Source: Sphingomonas flavalba
Lineage (GTDB): Bacteria; Pseudomonadota; Alphaproteobacteria; Sphingomonadales; Sphingomonadaceae
Length of the DNA stretch: 64,000 bases
Assembly (NCBI RefSeq): GCF_004796535.1
Contig: NZ_SPHY01000004.1
Coordinates: 124,001-188,000, forward strand
Reading direction: 5' to 3'
Both the position numbers and the translations under genes were made by a program. The stretch's first letter is position 1. Each line of letters starts with the position of its first letter. Shown here piece by piece: positions 1-9,335 of the stretch. The notes beneath the pieces are model-generated. The model ran no database searches, was not told the DNA's origin, and saw nothing but the letters and a program-made list of their open reading frames with translations.

Positions 1-170
1 TGGCCGAACCGGGCCTGTTCGCCGTGTTCGAATCCTTCGTCGACGAGGCCGCCGACAAGGCGCACATGGAAACGGAGCACGGCAAGCCGCTGATCGCCGA
101 GATGATCGAGTGCATGGCCGGCGGCTATGAGCGCGAATTGCTTTACGATCTGGAAGGACCGACCGCATGA
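1..170 (+). CDS. antibiotic biosynthesis monooxygenase (ABM) domain protein, C-terminal part
   Basis: This frame is open from base 3 and stops at 168-170; the start lies before the window. The visible 55 residues (beginning AEPGLFAVFESFVDEA) look like the second half of an ABM/YgiN-type dimeric alpha-beta barrel: a strand with FAVFESF, then a helix ending in HMETEHGKPLI, then a short tail. Such proteins are cofactor-free quinol or polyketide monooxygenases, or merely small-molecule binding proteins. Its TGA overlaps the ATG of the next gene by four bases (ATGA), so the two are co-transcribed and probably translationally coupled. Substrate cannot be inferred. The family call rests on half a domain. 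Confidence 0.6.
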   Translation, partial: AEPGLFAVFESFVDEAADKAHMETEHGKPLIAEMIECMAGGYERELLYDLEGPTA

Positions 171-463
171 GCGGCAAGAGTTTCATCGCGCAATTGCGCG
201 CAAAGCCGGAAAAGCGCGACGAACTGATCGCGCTGCAGGCGGAGCTGAAGGCGCTGGTCCGGGCGCAGGAGCCGGACGCGCTGGTGTACGAACTGTTCCA
301 GTCGGACGACGACCCGGACCTGTTTCAGGTCGTCGCCACTTTCCGCGACGACGCCGCCTTCGACCACCATATGCAGATTGATTTCCACGACCGGCTGGTG
401 CCGCCGATCCTCGCCTGTGTGGACGGAGAGATGCAGATCGCCTTCTATCGTTCCCTGCCCTGA
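167..463 (+). CDS. small ABM-domain (YgiN-like) protein
   Basis: This 98-residue protein has the usual length of a single ABM ferredoxin-like barrel. Features are an N-terminal strand (SFIAQLRAKPEKRDEL), a helix (ALQAELKALVRAQEP), the central strand ALVYELFQSDDDPDLFQVV, and the helix FDHHMQIDFHDRLVPPIL. It follows a second ABM protein with an ATGA overlap, so the pair may form a heterodimer or may be successive duplicates. A SnoaL-like and a VOC protein follow on the same strand. That grouping suggests a small catabolic or secondary-metabolite operon, but no catalytic residues are strictly diagnostic in this family, so the reaction is unknown. Confidence 0.7.
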   Translation: MSGKSFIAQLRAKPEKRDELIALQAELKALVRAQEPDALVYELFQSDDDPDLFQVVATFRDDAAFDHHMQIDFHDRLVPPILACVDGEMQIAFYRSLP

Positions 464-517
464 GGGCGCCATGCCCGGTGCCGGAACGTGTCGCACCGCA
501 GGCAGATGGAGAGGCGC

Positions 518-1069
518 ATGGCCAGCGTGGAAGACCGCATCGCCCGGCTGGAAGCGGAAGCGCAGATCCGCCAGCTTGTCGCGCGCTACTGCTTCACGAT
601 CGACGATCGCGACATCGACGGAATCCGCGCGCTGTTCACCGACGACGCGGTGCTGAAATCGGCCGACGGGGTGATGAACGCGACCGGCGTCGACGCGATC
701 ATGGCCCAGTATGACGGCCGGTTCGCCGTGCTGGGCGCCGGCCACCACTTCATGCACGATATCGAGATCAATTTTGCCGGCGGCGGGAACGAGGCGACCG
801 GCCGCGTCTCCGGGCATGCCGAACTCTGGCGCGCGGGCACGATGATGGTCGCCGCCCTGCGCTACGACGATGTCTACCGCAACAGCGCCGCCGGCTGGAA
901 GTTCGCCAGCCGGACGATCAACTTCCTCTACTATGTGCCCGTCAACCAGTATCCCGGCATATTGGGGGCACCCGACCGCAACCGCGCCTATGCCGAACCC
1001 AGGCCCGCCGACTACCCCGAATCCCTGCCTAGCTGGATCGCCTACGAGCGCGCACGCGGGCGCGGCTGA
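518..1069 (+). CDS. SnoaL-like / nuclear transport factor 2 family protein
   Basis: The 183-residue product opens with the pattern of SnoaL_4-type NTF2 folds: a helix (VEDRIARLEAEAQIRQL), then RYCFTIDDRDIDGIRALFTDD. A conical barrel follows, with HHFMHDIEIN, a GRVSGHAELW strand and YDDVYRNSAAGWKFASRTI. Members include polyketide cyclases, steroid isomerases, ring-hydroxylating dioxygenase small subunits and many unassigned enzymes. I chose the ATG at 518 because GGAGAGG sits just upstream; in-frame GTG 488 and ATG 506 would only add a basic, non-conserved leader. It lies 54 bases after the ABM gene and 26 before the VOC gene, so one operon is likely. Substrate unknown. Confidence 0.75.
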   Translation: MASVEDRIARLEAEAQIRQLVARYCFTIDDRDIDGIRALFTDDAVLKSADGVMNATGVDAIMAQYDGRFAVLGAGHHFMHDIEINFAGGGNEATGRVSGHAELWRAGTMMVAALRYDDVYRNSAAGWKFASRTINFLYYVPVNQYPGILGAPDRNRAYAEPRPADYPESLPSWIAYERARGRG

Positions 1070-1095
1070 CAACGCAACCGACCAGGATACCGATC

Positions 1096-1644
1096 ATGCT
1101 GCCCGTTCCGTTTCGCCCCGCCATCATCCAGTACGCCTGGGTCGTGCCCGAGCTGGAGGCGGCGGCGCGCCATTGGCACGCGACGCTGGGCGTCGGCCCG
1201 TTCCTCATCAATCGCGACCTGAAGCTGACCCGGCCGCGCTACCGTGGCCATCCGGGCGGACCGCGCTTCTCGACCGCCGTCGCCCAGTCCGGCGATGTCC
1301 AGATCGAACTGGTCGAGCAGCTCGACGACAGCCCCTCCGCCTACCGCGACCTGGTGGCGCCGGGGGCAACCGGCTTCCATCACGTCGCGTTCATCGCCGG
1401 CGACTTTGCCGCTGCGCTGTCAGGGCTGACCGGCCAGGGGCACGCGATTGCCGCGGACGGCCTGTTCGGCGACATGCAGTACGCCTATGTCGACACCAGC
1501 GGCGCGATCGGCTGCATGACCGAGATCATCGAGGACAAGCCGGCAATCCGCGCATTCTTCGCCGCCGTGCGCAAGGCAGCGGAACGATGGGACGGCGACC
1601 CGGCGACGCTGTTGCGCGAAATGGCGCCGGCGCCCGCCTCCTGA
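1096..1644 (+). CDS. VOC (glyoxalase/dioxygenase superfamily) protein
   Basis: This 182-residue protein has the paired beta-alpha-beta-beta-beta modules of the vicinal oxygen chelate fold. The first starts at IIQYAWVVPELEAAARHW, with a strand IELVEQ near residue 76. The second begins at GFHHVAFIAGDFAAAL and ends with the strand TEIIE near residue 147. Candidate metal ligands are the GFHHV histidines, Glu in IELVEQ and Glu in TEIIE, an arrangement like methylmalonyl-CoA epimerase and glyoxalase_4 proteins. It is the last gene of the four-gene plus-strand group at the window edge and converges on the carbonic anhydrase gene. The reaction cannot be named. Confidence 0.75.
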   Translation: MLPVPFRPAIIQYAWVVPELEAAARHWHATLGVGPFLINRDLKLTRPRYRGHPGGPRFSTAVAQSGDVQIELVEQLDDSPSAYRDLVAPGATGFHHVAFIAGDFAAALSGLTGQGHAIAADGLFGDMQYAYVDTSGAIGCMTEIIEDKPAIRAFFAAVRKAAERWDGDPATLLREMAPAPAS

Positions 1645-1665
1645 CCCGAGCCGGCGGTGGGGCGA

Positions 1666-2217
1666 TCAGCCCCCGGCGATGGCGGCGCGATGGGCGCGGG
1701 CGTTTTCGACATAGTGGGCAACGCCCAGGCGGTTGAAGGCGATCTCGGCCTCGGTCAGCATCCGCGCCAGCCTGGCCGGGCGGCCGGTCCACAGCTCTCC
1801 GGCGCCAATCCGCTTGCCCGGCGTCAGCAACGCACCGGCGGCGAGCATGCCGCCGGTCGCGATATGGCAGGCGTTCATGATCGTCGCGCCAAGGCCGACG
1901 AACGCGCCGTCGTCCAGCACGCAGCCATGGACCATCGCCATATGGCCGATCAGCACGTCATCGCCGATCAGCGTCGGCTGCCCCGCGTCCCCCGGCGCCA
2001 GCGGCGAATCGACATGGACGACAGTGCCGTCCTGGATGTTGGTGCGCGCGCCGATCCGGATCCGGTTCACATCGCCGCGCAGCACGCAATTGTACCAGAT
2101 GCTGGCCTCTGCCCCGATCTCGACATCGCCGATCAGCCGGCAGCCCGGCGCGACGAAGGCGCTCGGATGGACGACCGGCGTCTTGCCGCCGAACGGAATG
2201 ATGCTGACCCCTTCCAC
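1666..2217 (-). CDS. gamma carbonic anhydrase family protein
   Basis: This 183-residue left-handed beta-helix protein carries the hexapeptide repeats typical of gamma carbonic anhydrases (LIGDVEIGAEASIWYNCVL, IRIGARTNIQDGTVVHVD). It keeps the three metal-binding histidines: His in VVHVD and the two in the IGHMAMVHG motif. Related proteins hydrate CO2 or serve as assembly or ferripyochelin-binding proteins (YrdA, CaiE, PaaY), so activity is not certain. The start is GTG at 2217, with AGGA about ten bases upstream. It is the last gene of the hemB operon, 21 bases after the GNAT gene. Confidence 0.88.
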   Translation of the reverse strand: MEGVSIIPFGGKTPVVHPSAFVAPGCRLIGDVEIGAEASIWYNCVLRGDVNRIRIGARTNIQDGTVVHVDSPLAPGDAGQPTLIGDDVLIGHMAMVHGCVLDDGAFVGLGATIMNACHIATGGMLAAGALLTPGKRIGAGELWTGRPARLARMLTEAEIAFNRLGVAHYVENARAHRAAIAGG

Positions 2218-2238
2218 CTTGCGCGCTTCCTTATCTGT

Positions 2239-2775
2239 TCAAGGCCGGTCCATCGCATAACAGATGTGCCAGCTGAGCGGGTGATCGGGCGGGAAGCGCG
2301 GGTGGGCGAAGTCCAGGTCCTTGCGCCGCCGCATGCCGAGCCGCTTCATCAGGCCCCAGCTGCGGACATTGCCGAGCACGGTGATCGCGACGACGCGCGG
2401 CGCATCGAGGTTGGCCCAGGCCCAGGCCAGCGTCGCCTCCGCCGCCTCGCGCGCATAGCCCTGGCCCCAGACGTCGGCGCGCAGCCGCCAGCCGATCTCG
2501 ACCTCGTCGGTGATCGGGCCGACCTCTCCCGGCTTCAGGCCGCAGAAGCCCAGGACGGCGCCGTCGTCGATCCGCTCGATGATCCAGAAGCAATAGCCGT
2601 TCGCCGCGAGCAGCGCCTGCTGGCGCGTCACCGCCGCCTTCAGCACCGCCGGGTCCGCGACACCGCCGAGATGCGCCATCACCTCCGGCGTGTTGGTGGC
2701 GGCAACGAACGCGTCGCCATCGTCGTCGCGCCAGCCGCGCAGGCGCATCCGCCCGGTCTCGATCATCACGCTCAT
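2239..2775 (-). CDS. GNAT family N-acetyltransferase
   Basis: The 178-residue product is a RimJ/RimL-like acetyltransferase. It begins MSVMIETGRMRLRGWRDDD and has the central strand IDDGAVLGFCGLK, the acetyl-CoA pyrophosphate loop VWGQGYAREA at the start of a helix, and the C-terminal NVRSWGLMKRLGMR typical of the family. Proteins of this group acetylate N-terminal residues, ribosomal proteins or small molecules; the substrate is not readable. The ATG at 2775 overlaps the TGA of the upstream spermidine-synthase-like gene (ATGA), which settles the start; a longer reading from 2844 would run into that gene. Confidence 0.88.
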   Translation of the reverse strand: MSVMIETGRMRLRGWRDDDGDAFVAATNTPEVMAHLGGVADPAVLKAAVTRQQALLAANGYCFWIIERIDDGAVLGFCGLKPGEVGPITDEVEIGWRLRADVWGQGYAREAAEATLAWAWANLDAPRVVAITVLGNVRSWGLMKRLGMRRRKDLDFAHPRFPPDHPLSWHICYAMDRP

Positions 2776-5053
2776 CGCGCCGCGTCTGCCTTGGGCGCCC
2801 CCGCGGTGAGCAGCGGCAGGATGCTGGCGAAATCGTCCGTCCACGGTGCGAAGCCCGGTTTCGCGGCAAGCGGCTGCCAGTGGGTCTCCCCGGCCGGGGC
2901 GAGCGCCGTCAGCCGGGCAAGCGTCGCGGGATTGCGCGACATCGCCACCCAGACGGAACTCGCCAGATGCCGTTGGTCGAGCGCCTCGCGATCGACCTCG
3001 TCGTCGTAGACGGCGGCCGCCCAGCCGCCTTCGGCCGCCGCGCCGGCGATCACCGGCCGCAGGTCCAGAAAGCGGTTGGAGATATGGACCAGCAGCAAGC
3101 CGTCGCGGGCGACGACCCGCGCATAATTGGCGAATGCCTCGACGGTCAGTAGGTGCATCGGCACCACGTCGGACGAGAAGGCGTCGAGCGCGAGCAGGTT
3201 GAATTGTCCTTCCGGCCGGGCGGCGAGCGTCAACCGGGCATCGCCGATGATCACCGGCACATGCGGCAGGCAGCGGCCGAGGAAATGGAAGGCGCCGTCA
3301 TCGCGGGCGATCCGCAGCACCGCCGGATCGATCTCGAAGAACCGCCAGCTCTGGCCGGGGCGCGCATAGCAGGCGAGCGTCCCGGTCCCCAGCCCGACGA
3401 CGCCGACGCTGGCGTCGGCCCCGGCAAGCGCGGGCAGCGCCTGCATCGCCTGCCCGATGCCCGACCGGCGGCCGTAATAGGCGGTCGGTTCCGTCTCCCG
3501 CCCCGGCACGGTGATCTCCACGCCGTGCTGGGTCGTCCCGTGCGCGAGCGAGCGCAGGCCCTCCGCCGGCAGGTCGCGCACCGTGTAGATGCCGAAATAG
3601 CTGCGCGTCCGCGCCCCCGGCCGAGCGCTCAGCTCAAAGGAATGCCAGACGCCGAGCACCAGGCCGATCGCCAGCAGGCAGGCGACGAACGGCACCCGAC
3701 GACCAACCGCCAGCATGCCGATCAGGCCGATGCCGACCGCCGTGATCATCGCCGCATTGCCGCTCAGCCAGGCCGGGCCGGCAAGACCGACGACGGCGAG
3801 CAGCAGCACCAGCGCAACGGCGACGGCGGTCAGCAGCGTCGCGCGCCGATCGTAGTTCCACACCCGCTGGAGCGCCGGCGTCAACGCCCGCATCGGCACC
3901 ACGCAACCGGCGAGCAGCAGCAGCAACGGGTGTTCGTAGGTCCAATCGAACAGCAACGGCGCGAACAGCCCAGCGAACAGCCCGCCAAGCGCCCCGCCGA
4001 ACGACATCGCCAGATAGAACCCGGTCAGCCGTTCCGGCGCCGGGCGGGTGCGGTACATCTCCGCATGCAGGGCGACAGCGACGACGAACAGCAGCAGCAG
4101 GCCGACCGCCATCGAGAAGAAGGGCTGGGCCGGGTTGTTGCGGATCGCGACCGCGCCGCAGATCAGCAAGGTGAAAGGCGCGATAAAGGTGATCGTCCGC
4201 GCGACGCCGCCGCGCGTCGAGAAGGCGACCGAGAAACTGAGCAGATACAGGCCGAGCGGCAGCACCCACAGCAGCGGCATCGCGACGATGTCGGTGGTGA
4301 TGTACGTCGTCGTCGACAACATCAACCCCGACGGTACGAAGGCGAGCAACACCCAGTAGAGCTGCCGGCGCAGCGGCGGCGGCTCCGATGGGCGGGCAGC
4401 GGCCGGCCGGGCCGGATCATGGCGGGGCAGCAGCGTCGCGCAGCCGATGACCAGCAGGATCAGCACGCCGTAGCCGATGCTCCACAGCCGGCTCTGCGCG
4501 GCCAGCGCGAAGCCCGGTTCGACGAACAGCGGATAGGCGAGCAACCCGGTGAAGCTGCCAAGGTTCGACGCTGCGTAGAGCGCATAGGGGTCGCGCCCGC
4601 CGCTTGCCGCGCTGTACCAGCGCTGGATCAGCGGCGCCTGCGCGGACACGGCGAAGAACAACGGGCCGATCGACACCAGCAGCAGCCACGGCACCCAAAG
4701 CGCCGGGTTTGCGGTCGCCGATGGATAGACCGCGGCGAGCCCAATCGGCAGCCACAGCGCCGCCGCGCAGAGCAGCGCGGCATGGACCAGCGCCTGGCGC
4801 ATCACATGCAGCCGGCCGAGCAGGTGCGCGTAGGCATAGCCGCCGAGCAGCAGCGCCTGATAGACCAGCATCGCGCTGTTCCACACCGCCGGCGCCCCGC
4901 CCAGCCGGGGCAGCGCCATGCGGGCGATCATCGGCTGGACCAGGAACAGCAGGAAGCTGCCGACGAAAATGGTGATGACGAACAGCGGCCCGCGCCAGCG
5001 TGCGTCGTCGGTGTCGATCGAACGGCCGTCGATCGGGGCGGCCGCGCTGGCCA

Positions 5054-5054
<1 letters not shown>
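2772..5054 (-). CDS. fused membrane / spermidine synthase-like protein
   Basis: The 760-residue protein joins two parts. Residues about 20-490 form many hydrophobic helices (starting LFVITIFVGSFLLFLVQPM) like an MFS-type membrane domain. The last 260 residues resemble the catalytic fold of spermidine synthases: GLGTGTLACYA, an acidic strand end FFEIDP, and the LDAFSSDVVPMHLLT motif, where spermidine synthase has its catalytic Asp pair. Such fusions are common in proteobacteria and their substrate is not settled; no S-adenosylmethionine decarboxylase is visible in the window to support true aminopropyl transfer. Its ATG overlaps the hemB stop by one base (TGATG), fixing the start. Confidence 0.85.
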
Positions 5055-6204
<1,150 letters not shown>

Positions 6205-6287
6205 AGCCGAAACCACCCCCGCGCCCAAGATGCGTCATACGCGAAATGCGTTGTGCATCCGTTATGACCGTCGTGCGTTCAGGCGCG

Positions 6288-7187
6288 ATGACACACCCCC
6301 TTCCCCGGCAGGCCGTTCTTGTCGTCAACGCGCAGTCGCGGCGTGGCCGCGCGCTGTTCGGCGCGGCGCGGGACAAGCTGGCCGCCGCCGGCATCACCCT
6401 CAGTGCCGCACACGCCGTCCGCGATCCGAAACGGCTGGGGCCGACGATCCGCAAGGCGCTGGCCGACAAACCGCCGATGCTGATCGTCGGCGGCGGCGAC
6501 GGATCGCTGTCGATGAGCGTCGACGATTTCGTCGGCACCGCGACGGTGTTCGCGCTGCTGCCGCTCGGCACCGCCAACAGCTTCGCCCGCACGCTTGGCA
6601 TTCCGCTCGACCTGGACGGGGCGGTCGCGGTGATCGCCGGCGGCGAAAGGCGACGCATCGACCTGGGCATGATCGACGGCGATTATTTCGCCAACTGCGC
6701 CGCGATCGGCCTGGCACCGATGATCGCCGAAACCGTGCCGAACGGGCTGAAACGCTGGCTGGGACGCGCCGGCTATCTGGCGTGGGCCGGCTGGAAATTC
6801 CTGGGATTCCGCCCGTTCGGCATCACCATCGGCGAGGGTGAGGCGGCGCAAACGCTGGACGCGGTGGAGGTCCGCATCGCCAATGGCGGCTATCATGGCG
6901 GCACCGAACTGGTCGAAAGCGCGGAGCCGGACAGCGGCGAGATCGTCATCCAGGTCGTCGTCGGCAATGCCAGCCGCCGGCTGCTCGCCAGTTGGGCGGC
7001 GAGCGTGCTGCGGTTGCAGGCGCGCAAGCGGACGGTGCGTGAATTCCGCGGCCCGGCCTTCCGCATTGCGACCGACCCGCCCTTGCCGATCTCGATCGAC
7101 GGCGAGGTACTGGCGCGCACTCCGGTGACGGCAAGGGTCGCCCGCGCGATTATCGAGGTAGCGGCGCCTGCGTCGTCCCAGGCGTGA
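6288..7187 (+). CDS. diacylglycerol kinase family lipid kinase
   Basis: This 299-residue protein has the DAGK/LCB5 catalytic domain: VLVVNAQSRRGRALF at the N-terminus, the nucleotide loop VGGGDGSLSMSVDDF around residue 70, and LLPLGTANSFARTLGIP. The C-terminal beta-sandwich follows, with NGGYHGGTELVESAEPDSGEI and ISIDGEVL. Family members phosphorylate diacylglycerol, ceramide or related lipids at the membrane with ATP. I prefer the ATG at 6288 (MTHPLPRQAVLVV), which places the first strand near residue 8; in-frame ATGs at 6246 and 6264 would add 8-14 non-conserved residues. Lipid substrate not determinable. Confidence 0.85.
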   Translation: MTHPLPRQAVLVVNAQSRRGRALFGAARDKLAAAGITLSAAHAVRDPKRLGPTIRKALADKPPMLIVGGGDGSLSMSVDDFVGTATVFALLPLGTANSFARTLGIPLDLDGAVAVIAGGERRRIDLGMIDGDYFANCAAIGLAPMIAETVPNGLKRWLGRAGYLAWAGWKFLGFRPFGITIGEGEAAQTLDAVEVRIANGGYHGGTELVESAEPDSGEIVIQVVVGNASRRLLASWAASVLRLQARKRTVREFRGPAFRIATDPPLPISIDGEVLARTPVTARVARAIIEVAAPASSQA

Positions 7188-7251
7188 TCCGCCAAGGTGC
7201 GTGGGCTCCTGCCTTCGCAGGAGCGCTGACTGCATCTCTTGCGAGCCGGCT

Positions 7252-7854
7252 CTAACGCACCCGCCGCGCCGAGGTGATGCGGATCGGGTCGGCGATCATC
7301 TGGCCGACCATCGCGCTCTTGCCTTTCTGGGCGACGGTCGGCGCAGCCAGAATCTTGCGGACGACCGGCATGCCCGACACCACCCGGCCGAACGCGGCGT
7401 AGCCCAGATTGTCGCCCGGCCCGCCCGGCTTGGCGTCCATCGACGGCATCGGGCCGACGGTGATGAAGAAATCGCCCATCGCGCTGCCCGGCCGTGTCCG
7501 CGCCATCGAGATCGTACCGTCAAGATGCTTGAGGCCGGTCTTGCTGGTCGGCTCGTGCGCGATCGGCGGCAGCGCGCGGCTGATCGTGTGACGGATGCCG
7601 CCCTGGATAAAGCCGAGCCCCTTGGTCCGCGGCGTGCGGGCGGCGCGATAGAAGCTGGTGCCGTCGAGCTTCTTCTGGTCGACATAGGCGAGGAAGTTGC
7701 GCGTCGTGATCGGCGCCTGCCTGGTCGCCAGCTCGATGGTGATCGGCCCGGCAGTGGTTTCCAAGACGACGCGGGCCGGCGCGGGCGGCGCGGCGACAGC
7801 CGCCGGCATCGGGGCGAGCAGGAGCAGGGCGAGGGAGGCGAAAATGCGAATCAT
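7252..7854 (-). CDS. exported cyclophilin-type peptidyl-prolyl cis-trans isomerase
   Basis: The 200-residue protein starts with a clear signal peptide (MIRIFASLALLLLAPMPAAVA) and then a cyclophilin domain: LETTAGPITIELATRQAPIT, GTSFYRA, GLGFIQGG, GDFFITVG and YAAFGRVVSGM. It should help fold periplasmic proteins by isomerising prolyl bonds. Compared with canonical cyclophilins the active-site segment is divergent (ISMART instead of LSMAN, GPMPSMDAK instead of T-P-HLD), so catalytic efficiency is uncertain. It stands alone between the convergent lipid kinase and the upstream efflux operon on the same strand. Confidence 0.9.
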   Translation of the reverse strand: MIRIFASLALLLLAPMPAAVAAPPAPARVVLETTAGPITIELATRQAPITTRNFLAYVDQKKLDGTSFYRAARTPRTKGLGFIQGGIRHTISRALPPIAHEPTSKTGLKHLDGTISMARTRPGSAMGDFFITVGPMPSMDAKPGGPGDNLGYAAFGRVVSGMPVVRKILAAPTVAQKGKSAMVGQMIADPIRITSARRVR

Positions 7855-7905
7855 CGCGGCAAACTGGCGGCGGAGACGCCGGAAGGCAACCGCCGCCCCA
7901 TGCCG

Positions 7906-9321
7906 CTACTGTGCGGCGGGCACCTGCCAGCCACCGCCGAGCGCGCGGAACAGCGCGATCTGCGCGGCGGCAATGCCGGCGTCCGACGCCGCGACGTCCG
8001 CCTCGGTCGCGGCGAAGGTGCGTTCCGCATCCAGCACTTCAAGGAAATCGACCGTGCCCTCGCGCTGACGGGCGCGGACGATGCGCGCCGCCGTCGCCGC
8101 CGCGTCGCGCGCGGACGCCAGCGCCCGCCGCCGCTCGATCGCCTGCGTGTAGGCCGATAGCGCCGTCTCCGTCTCCTGCAGCGCGCGCAGCACCGTGCCG
8201 TCGAACGTGGCGAGAGCCGCCTGCTCGTCGGCGCGGGCGGCGGCGATGCGGGCACGCTCCGCCGTCTGGTTGGGGAAGGTCCAGCTAATCAGCGGCCCGA
8301 GCAGCCAGCGCAGCGGCCCGGCGCCGAAACTATCCCCAAAGCCGGTGCCGGTAGACCCGACCGATCCGCCCAGGCTGATCCGTGGGTAGAGAGCGGCGGT
8401 GGCGACGCCGATCCGGGCGGTCGCGGCGGCAAGCCGGCGCTCCGCCGCTCGCACGTCCGGCCGCCGCGCCAGCAATGCCGCGCCGTCGCCGACCGGGATC
8501 GGCTGCACGACGCGCGGCGTGGTGGCGCGCGCGGAGGCGGTGTCCGGCAGCTCCGCCGGGGCCCGCCCGGTCAGCGTCGCCAGCGCGAACAGCGCTGCCT
8601 GGCGCCGGGCGACGAGCGGCGGGATATCCGCCTTGCGCTGGTCGCGCAGCGCGGCGAGGCGCGCGACGTCCAGCTTGTTCGCCCGGCCCGCTTCGAACCG
8701 TTTGGTGGTCAGCGTGACCGAACGGTCGAGCAATTCGACGATCTCGGTCGCGACCTTCAGTTGTTCCGCCGCCGCCGCCGCGTCGACGTAGGCGGCGATG
8801 GTGTCGGACACGATCGTCACCCGCGCGGCATCGGCATCGGCCGCCGCCGCGCCGACATCGCCGCGCCCGGCCTCTATGTTGCGGGTGACGCGGCCGAACA
8901 GGTCGACTTCGTAGGCGACGCTCAATCCGCCGTCGACCTGCCAGTCCTCGCGCGGGGCGCCGGGCGCGCGCTGCCCTGCCGGCAGCCGGCCGTAATTGGC
9001 GCCGGCATCGATACCGGTGCGCGGCAGCCGATCCGCCCCCGCCTCGCGCAATGCGGCGCGGGCGCGGTCGAGGCGGGCGACGGCGACGCGGATGTCGGTA
9101 TTGGCGGCAAGCGCGTCGGCGACCAGGCCGTCAAGCACGGGATCGTCGTAGAGCTTCCACCACGGACCGGCGCCCGCTTCAGCCGTCGTCACGTCGGGAC
9201 CGGCGGCGGTGAAGGCGCCGGCCGCTGCCGGGGGCGGCGCCGGCGCGACGTAATCCGGGCCGGCGGCACAGGCCGCCAACGCCAGCGCGGAGGCGATCGG
9301 GAGGAACTGGACTGGTTTCAT
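7906..9321 (-). CDS. RND efflux outer-membrane factor (NodT/OprM family lipoprotein)
   Basis: This 471-residue TolC-like channel begins MKPVQFLPIASALALAAC, a lipoprotein signal with cleavage before the Cys in LAAC. Two OEP repeats follow; the first has DPVLDGLVADALAANTDIRVA and the second is marked by ALLARRPDVRAAERRLAAA and YPRISLGGSVGSTGTGFG. It forms the outer-membrane exit duct of the pump encoded just upstream. The start at 9321 is 14 bases after the transporter stop; the longer open frame reaching 9918 is only a shadow inside the transporter gene. It is the last gene of the efflux operon. Confidence 0.93.
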   Translation of the reverse strand: MKPVQFLPIASALALAACAAGPDYVAPAPPPAAAGAFTAAGPDVTTAEAGAGPWWKLYDDPVLDGLVADALAANTDIRVAVARLDRARAALREAGADRLPRTGIDAGANYGRLPAGQRAPGAPREDWQVDGGLSVAYEVDLFGRVTRNIEAGRGDVGAAAADADAARVTIVSDTIAAYVDAAAAAEQLKVATEIVELLDRSVTLTTKRFEAGRANKLDVARLAALRDQRKADIPPLVARRQAALFALATLTGRAPAELPDTASARATTPRVVQPIPVGDGAALLARRPDVRAAERRLAAATARIGVATAALYPRISLGGSVGSTGTGFGDSFGAGPLRWLLGPLISWTFPNQTAERARIAAARADEQAALATFDGTVLRALQETETALSAYTQAIERRRALASARDAAATAARIVRARQREGTVDFLEVLDAERTFAATEADVAASDAGIAAAQIALFRALGGGWQVPAAQ

Positions 9322-9335
9322 CGCTACGCGCCTTC

